A stretch of 17,400 nucleotides of DNA from Phocaeicola_A sp964432715 (GCA_964432715.1 CAYSOW010000042.1:1-17400), one strand, 5' to 3'; counted from the stretch's first letter, positions 1 to 8,034 are shown. Notes: generated by a model not told the origin, from the sequence alone. Program-made: numbers and translations.

Positions 1-139
1 CAATCATATCAATGTCGTGTGTTGCTCGTGGGCGCATCACCGTGTTAGTCATTGTAATATCACATGCAGTGCCACCGATAATAACGTAGTTATCAGCGAA
101 ATCCGCAAAAGCTTCTCGAAATTTATCTAATCCTTCCAT
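1..139 (-). CDS. AbiEii-like nucleotidyltransferase toxin (partial, N-terminus only)
   Basis: Reading the minus strand from the ATG at 139 gives about 46 residues beginning MEGLDKFREAFADF and running off the left edge of the window. The visible part has the nucleotidyltransferase signature: a glycine turn (IIGGTACDI, about residues 20-28) followed by R-A-T-x-D-I-D (about residues 38-44), where the two Asp would bind metal. This GGT...R-T-x-D-I-D pattern is typical of AbiEii/AbiGii (type IV) toxins, which transfer nucleotides to targets such as tRNA ends and arrest growth or abort phage infection. The start codon lies inside the 3' end of the preceding antitoxin gene (13 bp overlap), so the two are probably translationally coupled. 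The C-terminal half is outside the window, so whether the toxin is intact cannot be judged. Confidence 0.8.
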   Translation of the reverse strand, partial: MEGLDKFREAFADFADNYVIIGGTACDITMTNTVMRPRATHDIDMI

Positions 140-1098
140 TCTAATTCGTTAATCATACGTTCTACTTCTCCTTCTACTCTCGGATCTGTATCATCTTTTA
201 GCGATAAGGCCAACGAAAGTTTATCTACATATTGCAAATGAACGTCTTTCAGACCTACGGCCGGATATTTCCAAACCTCTACCATGACGTTGCCATCAAA
301 GCGATTGGCATTCTCAAATGTATCTTTTGCCTTGAGTTGTCGATATTCCTTGGCGGTCATCATTACCTGTGTCTCTTTGTCCGGATTTAGCCATGTGTAG
401 TTGGCGAGGGCATTAATGCCACAAATCGCATACTTGTCGGCAGACTCCATATTGTCGCAGAAGCAACGAGTCTCAATAGGAGAAATCACGTAAGGCTGAG
501 CTGCTTGCCACAATTCTAAACCCTTATAGTTAAAGCTGATAATCTTGCTGCGTGGACCATCTTGCACTTTTTCGCACAGTCCGACATCCTCCAAGCAAGT
601 TAGCCCTAACGTAATGCTTGCATAAGAGTATGGAACAAGCGGTGCAATGTCTATTGCTGACAGACCGTTTAGGCTTTTTACTTGCAGATGATACAGCAAT
701 AGATATTGAGCAATCGGCGTAAGAATAGTGTTTATTTTACGTTCGGCGGTATATTCCATCGCCACCAACATTGGCAAATGAGCGTACTTATCGGACATTA
801 CAAAATAGATGTTTTTATCCAATAAACGCCTACGTTCGTAGTTATAGCCACTTTTCAGTATAAATACCACCGGTAATCCTGACCAATCTGTCAATCGTTT
901 AGCCGCAATGCTACATTCACGCGGAGTGGGATTACTTTTTTTCGGTTCAACAAATAGCATAGCTACATCTTGGTAACTACCGTCATAAAAATTAAATGAC
1001 AGCATTTCTCCAATGGCTAAGCCCTTGAGCTCGTCTTTTGAACGTAAAAGCAACTTCACGCTCCTGCCAAGTATGCTTATAGCTTTGCTTTCTTTCAT
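127..1098 (-). CDS. AbiEi-like type IV antitoxin / winged-helix transcriptional regulator
   Basis: This 323-residue protein is encoded directly upstream of the AbiEii-like toxin and overlaps it by 13 bp. Residues ~125-195 look like a MarR-type winged helix: LTPIAQYLLLYHL, then SYASITLGLTCLED as a plausible recognition helix, then a wing around GPRSKIISF. The C-terminal part has a GINALANYTWLNP segment (~227-239) and ends in an acidic stretch, DPRVEGEVERMINELEW, which I associate with proteins encoded next to AbiEii-type nucleotidyltransferases. By analogy with AbiEi, it should neutralise the toxin and repress its own operon. The nested inverted repeat just upstream of its start fits this. The gene is AT-richer than the rest of the window, which suggests horizontal acquisition. 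The family call rests on context and motifs, not a search. Confidence 0.75.
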   Translation of the reverse strand: MKESKAISILGRSVKLLLRSKDELKGLAIGEMLSFNFYDGSYQDVAMLFVEPKKSNPTPRECSIAAKRLTDWSGLPVVFILKSGYNYERRRLLDKNIYFVMSDKYAHLPMLVAMEYTAERKINTILTPIAQYLLLYHLQVKSLNGLSAIDIAPLVPYSYASITLGLTCLEDVGLCEKVQDGPRSKIISFNYKGLELWQAAQPYVISPIETRCFCDNMESADKYAICGINALANYTWLNPDKETQVMMTAKEYRQLKAKDTFENANRFDGNVMVEVWKYPAVGLKDVHLQYVDKLSLALSLKDDTDPRVEGEVERMINELEWKD

Positions 1099-1108
1099 TT
1101 TTGCTCCA

Positions 1109-1134
1109 TTTTAATGCATCATTAAAACGATGCA
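1109..1134 (-). promoter_or_regulatory. nested inverted repeat, probable operator of the toxin-antitoxin operon
   Basis: Two overlapping perfect inverted repeats lie 11-36 bp upstream of the antitoxin start. TTTTAATG (1109-1116) and CATTAAAA (1120-1127) are 8-bp arms around a 3-bp centre. TGCATC (1115-1120) and GATGCA (1129-1134) are 6-bp arms around 8 bp. The element abuts and slightly overlaps the -7 box, so a bound dimer would cover the promoter and transcription start. AbiEi-type antitoxins are known to repress by binding promoter inverted repeats. Assigning this site to the antitoxin is inference. Confidence 0.6.
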
Positions 1135-1164
1135 AAAATATAAATCATATTTGAATTATACAAG
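1133..1164 (-). promoter_or_regulatory. Bacteroides-type promoter of the toxin-antitoxin operon
   Basis: On the minus strand a -7 box TATTTTTG (1140 to 1133) fits TAnnTTTG exactly. It is preceded after a 20-bp spacer by CTTG (1164 to 1161), close to the TTTG -33 box. It lies 34 bp before the antitoxin ATG. Confidence 0.65.
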
Positions 1165-1328
1165 TATGAATCGCAATTCTAATCTGTTATAGTATAATAT
1201 TTTGCTTTTAGTAGAAGCTTGGTAGCTCTCAGGTGTATATTGTTCCGATTTTGCGCAGAACAAGTGTCGATACTGGCGTGACCTTTGATGACTGATAAGT
1301 CTGACTACTTAAACAAATACTCCAATTG

Positions 1329-1351
1329 GTCAGACAGTGTCTGACTTTTTT
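1329..1351 (+). terminator. terminator-like hairpin with T-run, no evident upstream gene
   Basis: GTCAGACA (1329-1336) and TGTCTGAC (1338-1345) are perfect inverted arms. A realistic fold is a 7-bp stem with a 3-nt loop, or 6 bp with 5 nt, followed by six T (1346-1351). That is a plus-strand intrinsic terminator shape. No rightward gene ends before it, because the neighbouring operon runs leftward. A third arm, GTCTGAC at 1299-1305, could pair with 1329-1335 instead and disrupt the hairpin. Confidence 0.5.
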
Positions 1352-1457
1352 GCGAACTGAAAAGTAAACTTAGTTTCGCCCAAAACATGATGAACCAAAA
1401 AAAGGGGCGCAGGAACAAAAAATTAGACGAATTGTACTTCCCCAAAGTAAAAAAGAG

Positions 1458-1465
1458 TACTTTTG
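1458..1465 (+). promoter_or_regulatory. -7 promoter element of the glycosyltransferase unit
   Basis: TACTTTTG matches TAnnTTTG and lies 22 bp before the GT4 start codon, giving a very short leader. The best TTG upstream (1432-1434) is 23 bp away, slightly too far, so the -33 element is weak. Confidence 0.6.
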
Positions 1466-1487
1466 CATAAACTTACTAAGGAAACCT

Positions 1488-2753
1488 ATGCGAGTACTGA
1501 TTATTAACACCTCTGAGAAGATGGGCGGCGCGGCCATTGCTGCGGGACGCCTGGTCGACGCGTTGAATAACAACGGGATTAAGACGACTATGCTCGTGCG
1601 CGACAAGCAGACGGAGCGGCTCACGGTGGTGCCGGTCAGTCAGTCGTGGGTCAACCTCTGGAAGTTTCTCTATGAACGCGCGGTCATCTGGATGGCCAAC
1701 CGTTTCTCTACACGCAACCTCTTCGCGGTGGATATTGCCAACCGGGGCATCGATATTACGACGCTGCCTGAGTTTCGCGAGGCGGATATCATCCACTTGC
1801 ATTGGGTGAACCAGGGGATGCTCTCGCTGAAACAGATTCGCAAGATTGTGGACTCGGGTAAACCGGTGGTGTGGACCATGCATGATATGTGGCCGTTTAC
1901 GGGCATCTGTCACTATGCGGGCGACTGTACGCGCTATCTCTCGGAGTGCTCTCACTGTCCGTTGCTGCGCGGGGGTGGCAGTGCACACGACCTCTCCCGA
2001 CAGGTGTTTCAGAAGAAGCTGGCGTATATTGCCGACCGGAAGGTGACTTTCGTGGCTTGCAGTCAGTGGCTCGAGGGACTGGCACGCAAGGCGGCACTGC
2101 TGCAGGGGCAACGTGTGACGAATATTCCCAATGCCATCAATACGCATCTCTACCGGCCGATGAACCGACAGGAGGCGCGCACGAAGTGCGGACTGCCGCA
2201 GGAGAAGCAGCTGCTGCTCTTCGGCTCGATGAAGATTACCGATGAACGTAAGGGGTTCCGCTATCTGGCGGAGGCTTGCCGTAAGTTGGTGGAGCTGGAG
2301 CCTGCACTGAGGGAGCGGATTGGCGTGGTGGTGGTGGGCAAGGAGTCTGCCCAACTCTCTGAACAGATTCCTTTCCGGGTCTACAGCATGGATTATGTGA
2401 GCGACGAGAAGCGACTGGTGGAGATCTATAATGCGGTGGATCTCTATGTGACGCCTTCGCTGCAGGATAATCTGCCGAACACCATCGTGGAGGCCATGGC
2501 GTGCGGCATTCCTTGCGTGGGGTTCCAGGTGGGGGGTATTCCGCAGATGATTGACCATCTGCATAATGGCTACGTCGCTGAGTATCGCTCGGCGGACGAT
2601 CTGGCCAACGGCATCCGCTGGGCCTTGACGGAGGGCGGGTATGCCGGACTGAGTGAGGAAGCTAGACGCAAGGCGGTGAACAGCTACTCGGAGGAGCGCA
2701 TCGCACGCAGATATCAAGAACTATATAACCAAGTAATCAAACCCGATGCATAA
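1488..2753 (+). CDS. glycosyltransferase family 4 (GT-B fold)
   Basis: This 421-residue protein is a complete GT4 enzyme that would transfer a sugar from an activated donor to a growing glycan on the cytoplasmic face of the membrane. The N-terminal acceptor domain opens with MRVLIINTSEKMGGAAIAAGRL, the usual first strand and glycine loop. The C-terminal donor domain has FGSMK (245-249), VVVVGKES (280-287) and PSLQDNLPNTIVEAMACG (323-340). E335 is the conserved glutamate of the EX7E region; the first position is Asp (D327). A cysteine cluster at C141, C147, C154 and C157, after MHDMWPFTGICHY, looks like a small metal-binding loop, a pattern I recognise from a subset of GT4 enzymes. The start follows a Bacteroides -7 box by 22 bp. 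The stop overlaps the next gene by 8 bp, so the two should be cotranscribed. The sugar and acceptor cannot be told from sequence. Confidence 0.88.
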   Translation: MRVLIINTSEKMGGAAIAAGRLVDALNNNGIKTTMLVRDKQTERLTVVPVSQSWVNLWKFLYERAVIWMANRFSTRNLFAVDIANRGIDITTLPEFREADIIHLHWVNQGMLSLKQIRKIVDSGKPVVWTMHDMWPFTGICHYAGDCTRYLSECSHCPLLRGGGSAHDLSRQVFQKKLAYIADRKVTFVACSQWLEGLARKAALLQGQRVTNIPNAINTHLYRPMNRQEARTKCGLPQEKQLLLFGSMKITDERKGFRYLAEACRKLVELEPALRERIGVVVVGKESAQLSEQIPFRVYSMDYVSDEKRLVEIYNAVDLYVTPSLQDNLPNTIVEAMACGIPCVGFQVGGIPQMIDHLHNGYVAEYRSADDLANGIRWALTEGGYAGLSEEARRKAVNSYSEERIARRYQELYNQVIKPDA

Positions 2754-3513
2754 TCATTTTCGCCCTAAATTCTCGATTATCACGGTCACTTTCAATGCGG
2801 AGAAGGTGATTGAGGATACTATTCAGAGCATCGTGACTCAGACGTATAAGAATATTGAGTACCTGCTGATTGACGGTGGGTCGACCGACCGTACCCTGGA
2901 GATTGCAGGGCGCTACAGGGAGCATATTCACTACTTGTGCAGCGAGCCTGACAGGGGGCTCTATGACGCGATGAATAAGGGACTGGCGCACGCTACGGGC
3001 GACTATGTCTGCTTTCTGAATGCGGGCGACTGTCTGCATGAGGATGATACGCTCTTTCTGATGGTGCGCCGATGGAATGATGAGTGGGCGCAACACCCGG
3101 AGCTGCCGATGCCGGATGTGCTCTATGGGGAGACGGCGATTGTGGATGCGCAGGGGCACTTTGTGCGGATGCGGCGTCTCGCGGCACCGAAGCAGCTCAA
3201 CTGGAAGAGTTTCCGTCACGGGATGCTGGTGTGCCACCAGGCTTTCTTTGCCCGCCGGGAACTGGCGCCGCAATATGACCTCCGCTATCGCTACTCGGCC
3301 GACTTCGACTGGTGTATCAAGGTGATGAAACAGGCACGCTCCCTGTTCAACACCGGCTTGACGGTGGTCGACTACCTGCAGGAGGGGTTGACCACACGCC
3401 ATCACAAGGCGTCGCTCAGGGAGCGTTATCAAATTATGTGCTGCCACTATGGCCGCTTGTCTACGCTATTGTTTCATGCTTGGTTCGTGGTGCGCTCCTT
3501 CTTGAAGAAGTGA
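2746..3513 (+). CDS. glycosyltransferase family 2 (GT-A fold)
   Basis: A 255-residue GT2 enzyme whose start codon lies inside the last codons of the GT4 gene. The nucleotide-sugar domain begins FSIITVTFNAEKVIEDTIQSIVTQTYKNIEYLLIDGGSTDRT (9-50), with D43 in the IDGGSTD motif. The metal-binding DXD equivalent is LNAGD (91-95). An EPDRGLYDAMNKGL segment (67-80) and the acceptor-side HQAFF and YSADFDWCIKV segments (164-168, 184-193) are typical of WcaA-like family members acting on surface polysaccharide. A short hydrophobic stretch near the end (239-250) may touch the membrane. No terminator follows: the last 40 bp are shared, antisense, with the 3' end of the YfhO-type gene. Substrate unknown. 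Confidence 0.88.
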   Translation: MHNHFRPKFSIITVTFNAEKVIEDTIQSIVTQTYKNIEYLLIDGGSTDRTLEIAGRYREHIHYLCSEPDRGLYDAMNKGLAHATGDYVCFLNAGDCLHEDDTLFLMVRRWNDEWAQHPELPMPDVLYGETAIVDAQGHFVRMRRLAAPKQLNWKSFRHGMLVCHQAFFARRELAPQYDLRYRYSADFDWCIKVMKQARSLFNTGLTVVDYLQEGLTTRHHKASLRERYQIMCCHYGRLSTLLFHAWFVVRSFLKK

Positions 3514-6020
3514 CGTCGCACGGTGAGCCACAGGGCGATGAGGACGCCTACCAGCCAGAGGGCGAGGCCGATCCATGCCACGGTCTCTGTGCGCTGTATC
3601 GACACGGGGTGGAAGGTGAGCTGCAACTGATGCTTGCCGGCGGTGACATTCGCGGCACGCAAGGTCCAGTCGACTCGTCCCAAGGCGATCTCTTCGCCAT
3701 CCAGGAAGGCGCGCCAGCCCGGATAGTAGATCTCTGAGAAGACTACCAGGCCCGGTTTCGTGCTCTCTACGGTGTAGGTGAGCTCGTTCGGCTCGTACTT
3801 CGTCAGGCGAATGGTCTGCACATCGGTGCTGTCGGTAGCGGCGGGCGCCTGCAACACGCTCTTGAAGCGTTGATCTGCCACGGCGGTCTCTGCCGGGTTC
3901 AGCTGCTGCAACGACTCCAGTTCTTCATTGGCATTCGCCACCCACTCCAGATTTCTTACAAACCAGGCATTGCCCAGGGCATAGGGATACTCCAGCGGCA
4001 AGGTGTGTCCTTGCGACAGGGGGAAGATGAGCCAGCGCGTGTTGAGCATGTTCAGCACCGGATAGTTCGAGCCATCCACGGCCTCCAGGTTGCCTTGCTG
4101 CTCCACTACCTCCTGCGCCAGTTGCTGCATCTCGGGGGCGATGTGCGCCTCTATCAGTTCCTGATAACGACGCAGTTTGGCGGCATGATAGCCACCGATA
4201 CTCTTATGGCGATAGGAGGTCTCATTCTCATTGAAGGTGTTGGCTGCCAGATTCAGCACACGATAATCCTGCGCCGTATCCTGCAAGATGTAGCGGTCGG
4301 TCTCACTCTCCACAAAACGTTGCTCGCCGGTCTGCGGCTCCACAAACATCTCATCGAAGAGGTAGCGCTTGTTGATTTGCCACAGGTCTACCAGGCAGAG
4401 CAGGGTCAGCACTGACACCATCCACACGGCTTTGAGGCGGCCCTTGAGGTAGAGCCAGAGGAAGAGTGCGCCCACGGTGACGATGAGGAAGCTGCGCCAG
4501 GCATCTGCCTTGAAGATGGCGATGCGCATCTCTTCCAGGTTGGTCAGGATGGGCAGCAGGTGCTCTCCCAAGCCGCTCTGCTGAAAGGCGTTCATCTCTG
4601 CTGAGGAGATGTAGGAGGGGAAGAAGAACTTCGGGGCGAGGGCGAAGAGCAGCGCCAGTCCGCCGGTGAGCAGATAGGCGGTGGGCAACACCCAACGCTT
4701 CTCGGTGACGCTCTGCGGTGCACGCACCACCTCACGCAACGCCAGCAGGGCGAGCAGGGGGATGGTGAACTCGGCAATCACCAGGATGGAGGAGACTGCC
4801 CGGAACTTGTCGTAGAGCGGGATATAGTCGAGGAAGAAGTCGGTGAACCCCATGAAGTTCTTGCCCCACGAGAGGAAGAACGAGAGGAGGGTGGCTGCCA
4901 GCAGCGCCCATTTCATCGGTCCCTTCACAATGAACAGGCCCAGGAGGAAGAGCATCAGCACGAAGGCGCCTACGTAGACCGGTCCGGAGGTGCCGGGCTG
5001 TTCGCCCCAGTACTGCGTGATCTGACTGTAGATGGAGGTGTAGGTGGGGTCGGCCACTTTCATGGCGGTCTCACTGTCTGACATGAGCAGTGGCTTGTCG
5101 CCTGCATTCGAGGCGCCTCCCTTGACATTGGGCACCAGCAACGAGAAGGTCTCCCCGATGCCGTAGCTCCACTGGGTGATGTAGTCGCGCTCCAGTCCGC
5201 TCTTGGTCTGATTGGCGGTATCGGTATCTGCCTTCACCAGCTCGCTCTTGCCGCGCATCGACTCCTTACTATATTGATAGGTGTGGTAGAGGTTGGAGGC
5301 GTTGATGGCTACGCCCACAAAGGCGGAGAGCACCAGCAGGAGGGTTTGGCGACCGAAGCGTTTCAGCTCGCCTTTCTTCCATGCTTCTACGCCGAAGGCG
5401 ATGGCCATGAAGGCCATGACGAAGAGGAAGTAGTAGCTCATCTGCAGGTGGTTGGAGAGGATTTGCAACGCCACAAAAAGGGTGGTGACGAGGCAGCCCC
5501 AGAGCGACTTGCCGCGATAGATGAGCACCATGCCGGCGATGGTGGGCGGGATGTAGGCCAGTGTGATGAACTTCCACAGGTGGCCTGCTGCGATGATGAT
5601 GAAGAAATAGGAGGAGAAGGCCCAGACGATGGCGCCCAGGGCTGACATCCATACCTTGAAGTCGAATGCCCGCAACAGGATGTAGAAGCCGAGCAACATG
5701 ATGAAGACCAGTCCCACCACGTCGGGCAGGAAGAGGCGATAGAGGTGCTCGATGCCTTTCAGCGAGTCGGACGAGTCGTAGCTCGGGGTCATCTGATAGG
5801 TGGGCATGCCGCTGAACAGTGCATTGGTCCAACGGGTGCGTTCACCGGTGCGCTGATAATACTCGAGTGCCTCTTGTCCGGCTCCTTGGCCGGCGGCGGT
5901 GTCGTGCTGCCAGAGGCGACGACCTTCGGTATCTGCGGGGTAGAAATAGAGAAACGACAGGAGGGCGAAGAAGAGGATCGCCACGAGGTCGGGAACTATT
6001 TTCTTGAATGAGTGATTCAT
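3474..6020 (-). CDS. YfhO-family multi-pass membrane protein (GT-C-like)
   Basis: This 848-residue protein has about a dozen hydrophobic segments. TM1 lies at ~12-28, a block of helices at ~100-245, more at ~348-428, ~446-463 and ~510-545, and one near the C-terminus at ~813-833. A large soluble region (~550-810) carries the signature IYYPGWRAFLDGEEIALGRVDWTLRAANVTAGKHQLQLTF (764-803), typical of YfhO proteins. The first external loop (WQHD...WTNALFSGMPTYQM) resembles the acidic catalytic loop of GT-C transferases. In Firmicutes, YfhO is linked to glycosylation of lipoteichoic acid. In Bacteroidetes the role is not established, though glycan modification across the membrane is plausible given the GT4/GT2 genes converging on it. 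It starts 58 bp after ahcY in the same direction and has no clear promoter of its own. A perfect 10-bp inverted repeat lies in that gap. Confidence 0.82.
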   Translation of the reverse strand: MNHSFKKIVPDLVAILFFALLSFLYFYPADTEGRRLWQHDTAAGQGAGQEALEYYQRTGERTRWTNALFSGMPTYQMTPSYDSSDSLKGIEHLYRLFLPDVVGLVFIMLLGFYILLRAFDFKVWMSALGAIVWAFSSYFFIIIAAGHLWKFITLAYIPPTIAGMVLIYRGKSLWGCLVTTLFVALQILSNHLQMSYYFLFVMAFMAIAFGVEAWKKGELKRFGRQTLLLVLSAFVGVAINASNLYHTYQYSKESMRGKSELVKADTDTANQTKSGLERDYITQWSYGIGETFSLLVPNVKGGASNAGDKPLLMSDSETAMKVADPTYTSIYSQITQYWGEQPGTSGPVYVGAFVLMLFLLGLFIVKGPMKWALLAATLLSFFLSWGKNFMGFTDFFLDYIPLYDKFRAVSSILVIAEFTIPLLALLALREVVRAPQSVTEKRWVLPTAYLLTGGLALLFALAPKFFFPSYISSAEMNAFQQSGLGEHLLPILTNLEEMRIAIFKADAWRSFLIVTVGALFLWLYLKGRLKAVWMVSVLTLLCLVDLWQINKRYLFDEMFVEPQTGEQRFVESETDRYILQDTAQDYRVLNLAANTFNENETSYRHKSIGGYHAAKLRRYQELIEAHIAPEMQQLAQEVVEQQGNLEAVDGSNYPVLNMLNTRWLIFPLSQGHTLPLEYPYALGNAWFVRNLEWVANANEELESLQQLNPAETAVADQRFKSVLQAPAATDSTDVQTIRLTKYEPNELTYTVESTKPGLVVFSEIYYPGWRAFLDGEEIALGRVDWTLRAANVTAGKHQLQLTFHPVSIQRTETVAWIGLALWLVGVLIALWLTVRRHFFKKERTTNQA

Positions 6021-6035
6021 GTGGATAGAAGATTA

Positions 6036-6070
6036 CTCGCTGCAACCGCCTGTGGAGCGATTGCAGCGAG
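6036..6070 (-). terminator. 10-bp inverted repeat between ahcY and the YfhO-type gene
   Basis: CTCGCTGCAA (6036-6045) and TTGCAGCGAG (6061-6070) are perfect 10-bp arms around a 15-nt loop, just after the ahcY stop on the minus strand. The sequence after the stem in the direction of transcription is TAATCTTCTATCC, only mildly T-rich. It may therefore be a weak terminator, a stability or processing stem, or an attenuator reducing readthrough into the YfhO-type gene. Confidence 0.5.
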
Positions 6071-6078
6071 GGTTGGAA

Positions 6079-7497
<1,419 letters not shown>

Positions 7498-7530
7498 GTT
7501 CTTAATTTACTGATATATTTATAATTGCGG

Positions 7531-7538
7531 CAAAGATA
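7531..7538 (-). promoter_or_regulatory. -7 promoter element of ahcY
   Basis: On the minus strand TATCTTTG (7538 to 7531) matches TAnnTTTG and lies 33 bp before the ahcY ATG. I found no convincing TTTG -33 box at the expected 19-21 bp spacing. Confidence 0.6.
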
Positions 7539-7562
7539 GCAATAAATTTCCGAACATACACG

Positions 7563-7593
7563 AAAAAGGTCCGGACTTTCGCAAGCCCGGACC
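7563..7593 (-). terminator. intrinsic terminator of the HU gene
   Basis: Arms GGTCCGG (7568-7574) and CCGGACC (7587-7593) pair. The stem continues past one A/C mismatch with CTT/AAG around a TCGC tetraloop. On the minus strand the stem is followed by five T (7567 to 7563). It lies about 40 bp after the HU stop and upstream of the ahcY promoter, insulating the two genes. Confidence 0.8.
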
Positions 7594-7632
7594 CATCACT
7601 ATAAGTATTTACTTTAATTAAATGTTTACTTA

Positions 7633-7905
7633 TTAGTTGATAGCATCGCTCAACTCAGAACCGGCTTTGAATTTAGCCACTTTCTTAGCTGCAATCGTAA
7701 TGCTCTGTTTTGTAGCAGGATTTACACCTGTACGCTCACCTCTCTCAGATACTGAGAAAGTACCGAAGCCTACCAAAGAAACTTTCTGATTCTCTTTCAA
7801 GGCTTTTTTCACTGCGCTAACGAATCCGTCCAACGCTTTCTTTGAGTCAACTTTAGTCAAGCCTGACTCTGATGCAATTGCATCGATCAATTCTGCTTTA
7901 TTCAT
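7633..7905 (-). CDS. HU-family DNA-binding nucleoid protein
   Basis: A 90-residue histone-like protein of normal HU/IHF length that would dimerise, bend DNA and help compact the nucleoid. The N-terminal helices MNKAELIDAIASESGLTKVDSKKALDGFVSAVKKAL form the dimer body. VSLVGFGTFSVSERGERTG is the beta-saddle entry. The DNA-binding arm reads GVNPATKQSITIAAKKVAKFKAG (60-82), with the intercalating proline at P63. The usual Arg before the N-P pair is Val here. The gene is monocistronic, with its own canonical promoter (7965-7995) and terminator (7563-7593). Base composition is lower in GC than the adjacent genes, with codons suggesting high expression. Which HU paralogue of the genome this is cannot be told. 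Confidence 0.95.
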   Translation of the reverse strand: MNKAELIDAIASESGLTKVDSKKALDGFVSAVKKALKENQKVSLVGFGTFSVSERGERTGVNPATKQSITIAAKKVAKFKAGSELSDAIN

Positions 7906-7964
7906 AATGTTATGATTTATTAAAAAATTATTTTATAACAAAAGTTTCACTCTTAAACCGTCGA

Positions 7965-7995
7965 CAAATATAGAGATAGATATTTGATAAACAAA
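7965..7995 (-). promoter_or_regulatory. canonical Bacteroides promoter of the HU gene
   Basis: On the minus strand TTTG (7995 to 7992), a 19-bp spacer and TATATTTG (7972 to 7965) match both the -33 and -7 consensus exactly. The leader to the HU ATG would be roughly 50-55 nt and is AT-rich. Confidence 0.85.
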
Positions 7996-7996
7996 C

Positions 7997-8034
7997 AAAA
8001 AAGCAAAAAAATGAAGCAAAAAAGCAAAAAAAAA
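7997..8034. promoter_or_regulatory. phased A-tracts upstream of the HU promoter
   Basis: Four A-tracts (7997-8002, 8005-8011, 8018-8023, 8026-8034) are separated mostly by GC pairs. Their centres average about 10 bp apart, close to one helical turn, which predicts intrinsically curved DNA immediately upstream of the HU -33 box. It could act as an UP-like or HU-binding element; that role is inference. Confidence 0.5.

Larger units (their letters stand above)
1141..1487. other. AT-rich intergenic region between the toxin-antitoxin operon and the glycosyltransferase unit
   Basis: This stretch separates two divergent transcription units and I see no credible coding region in it. It holds the upstream half of the antitoxin promoter (to 1164), a weak inverted repeat TTGTTC/GAACAA (1240-1245 and 1258-1263), the GTCTGAC-type stem-loop set (1299-1351) and the glycosyltransferase promoter (1458-1465). 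Composition is AT-rich until about 1490, where it changes sharply to the GC-rich style of the core genes, so the edge of the acquired segment probably lies here. Confidence 0.55.

Noticed and set aside
1206..1263. A tRNA-like stretch (GGTAGCTCTCAGGT followed by GTTCCGA)
   Set aside because: No cloverleaf can be built: there are no matching acceptor or anticodon stems, and the apparent T-arm sequence is not in the right place.
1370..1624. An 84-codon minus-strand open frame spanning the intergenic region and GT4 start
   Set aside because: It reads antisense through the GT4 promoter and N-terminus, has no promoter of its own that I can see, and no recognisable motif.
1476..2717. A 413-codon minus-strand open frame opposite the GT4 gene
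   Set aside because: Composition is His/Arg/Leu-rich without motifs, and the plus strand encodes a clear GT4 enzyme. It is a compositional shadow.
7498..7530. Possible SAH riboswitch in front of ahcY
   Set aside because: The expected leader is only about 25-30 nt, too short for such a structure, and no conserved stems are visible.
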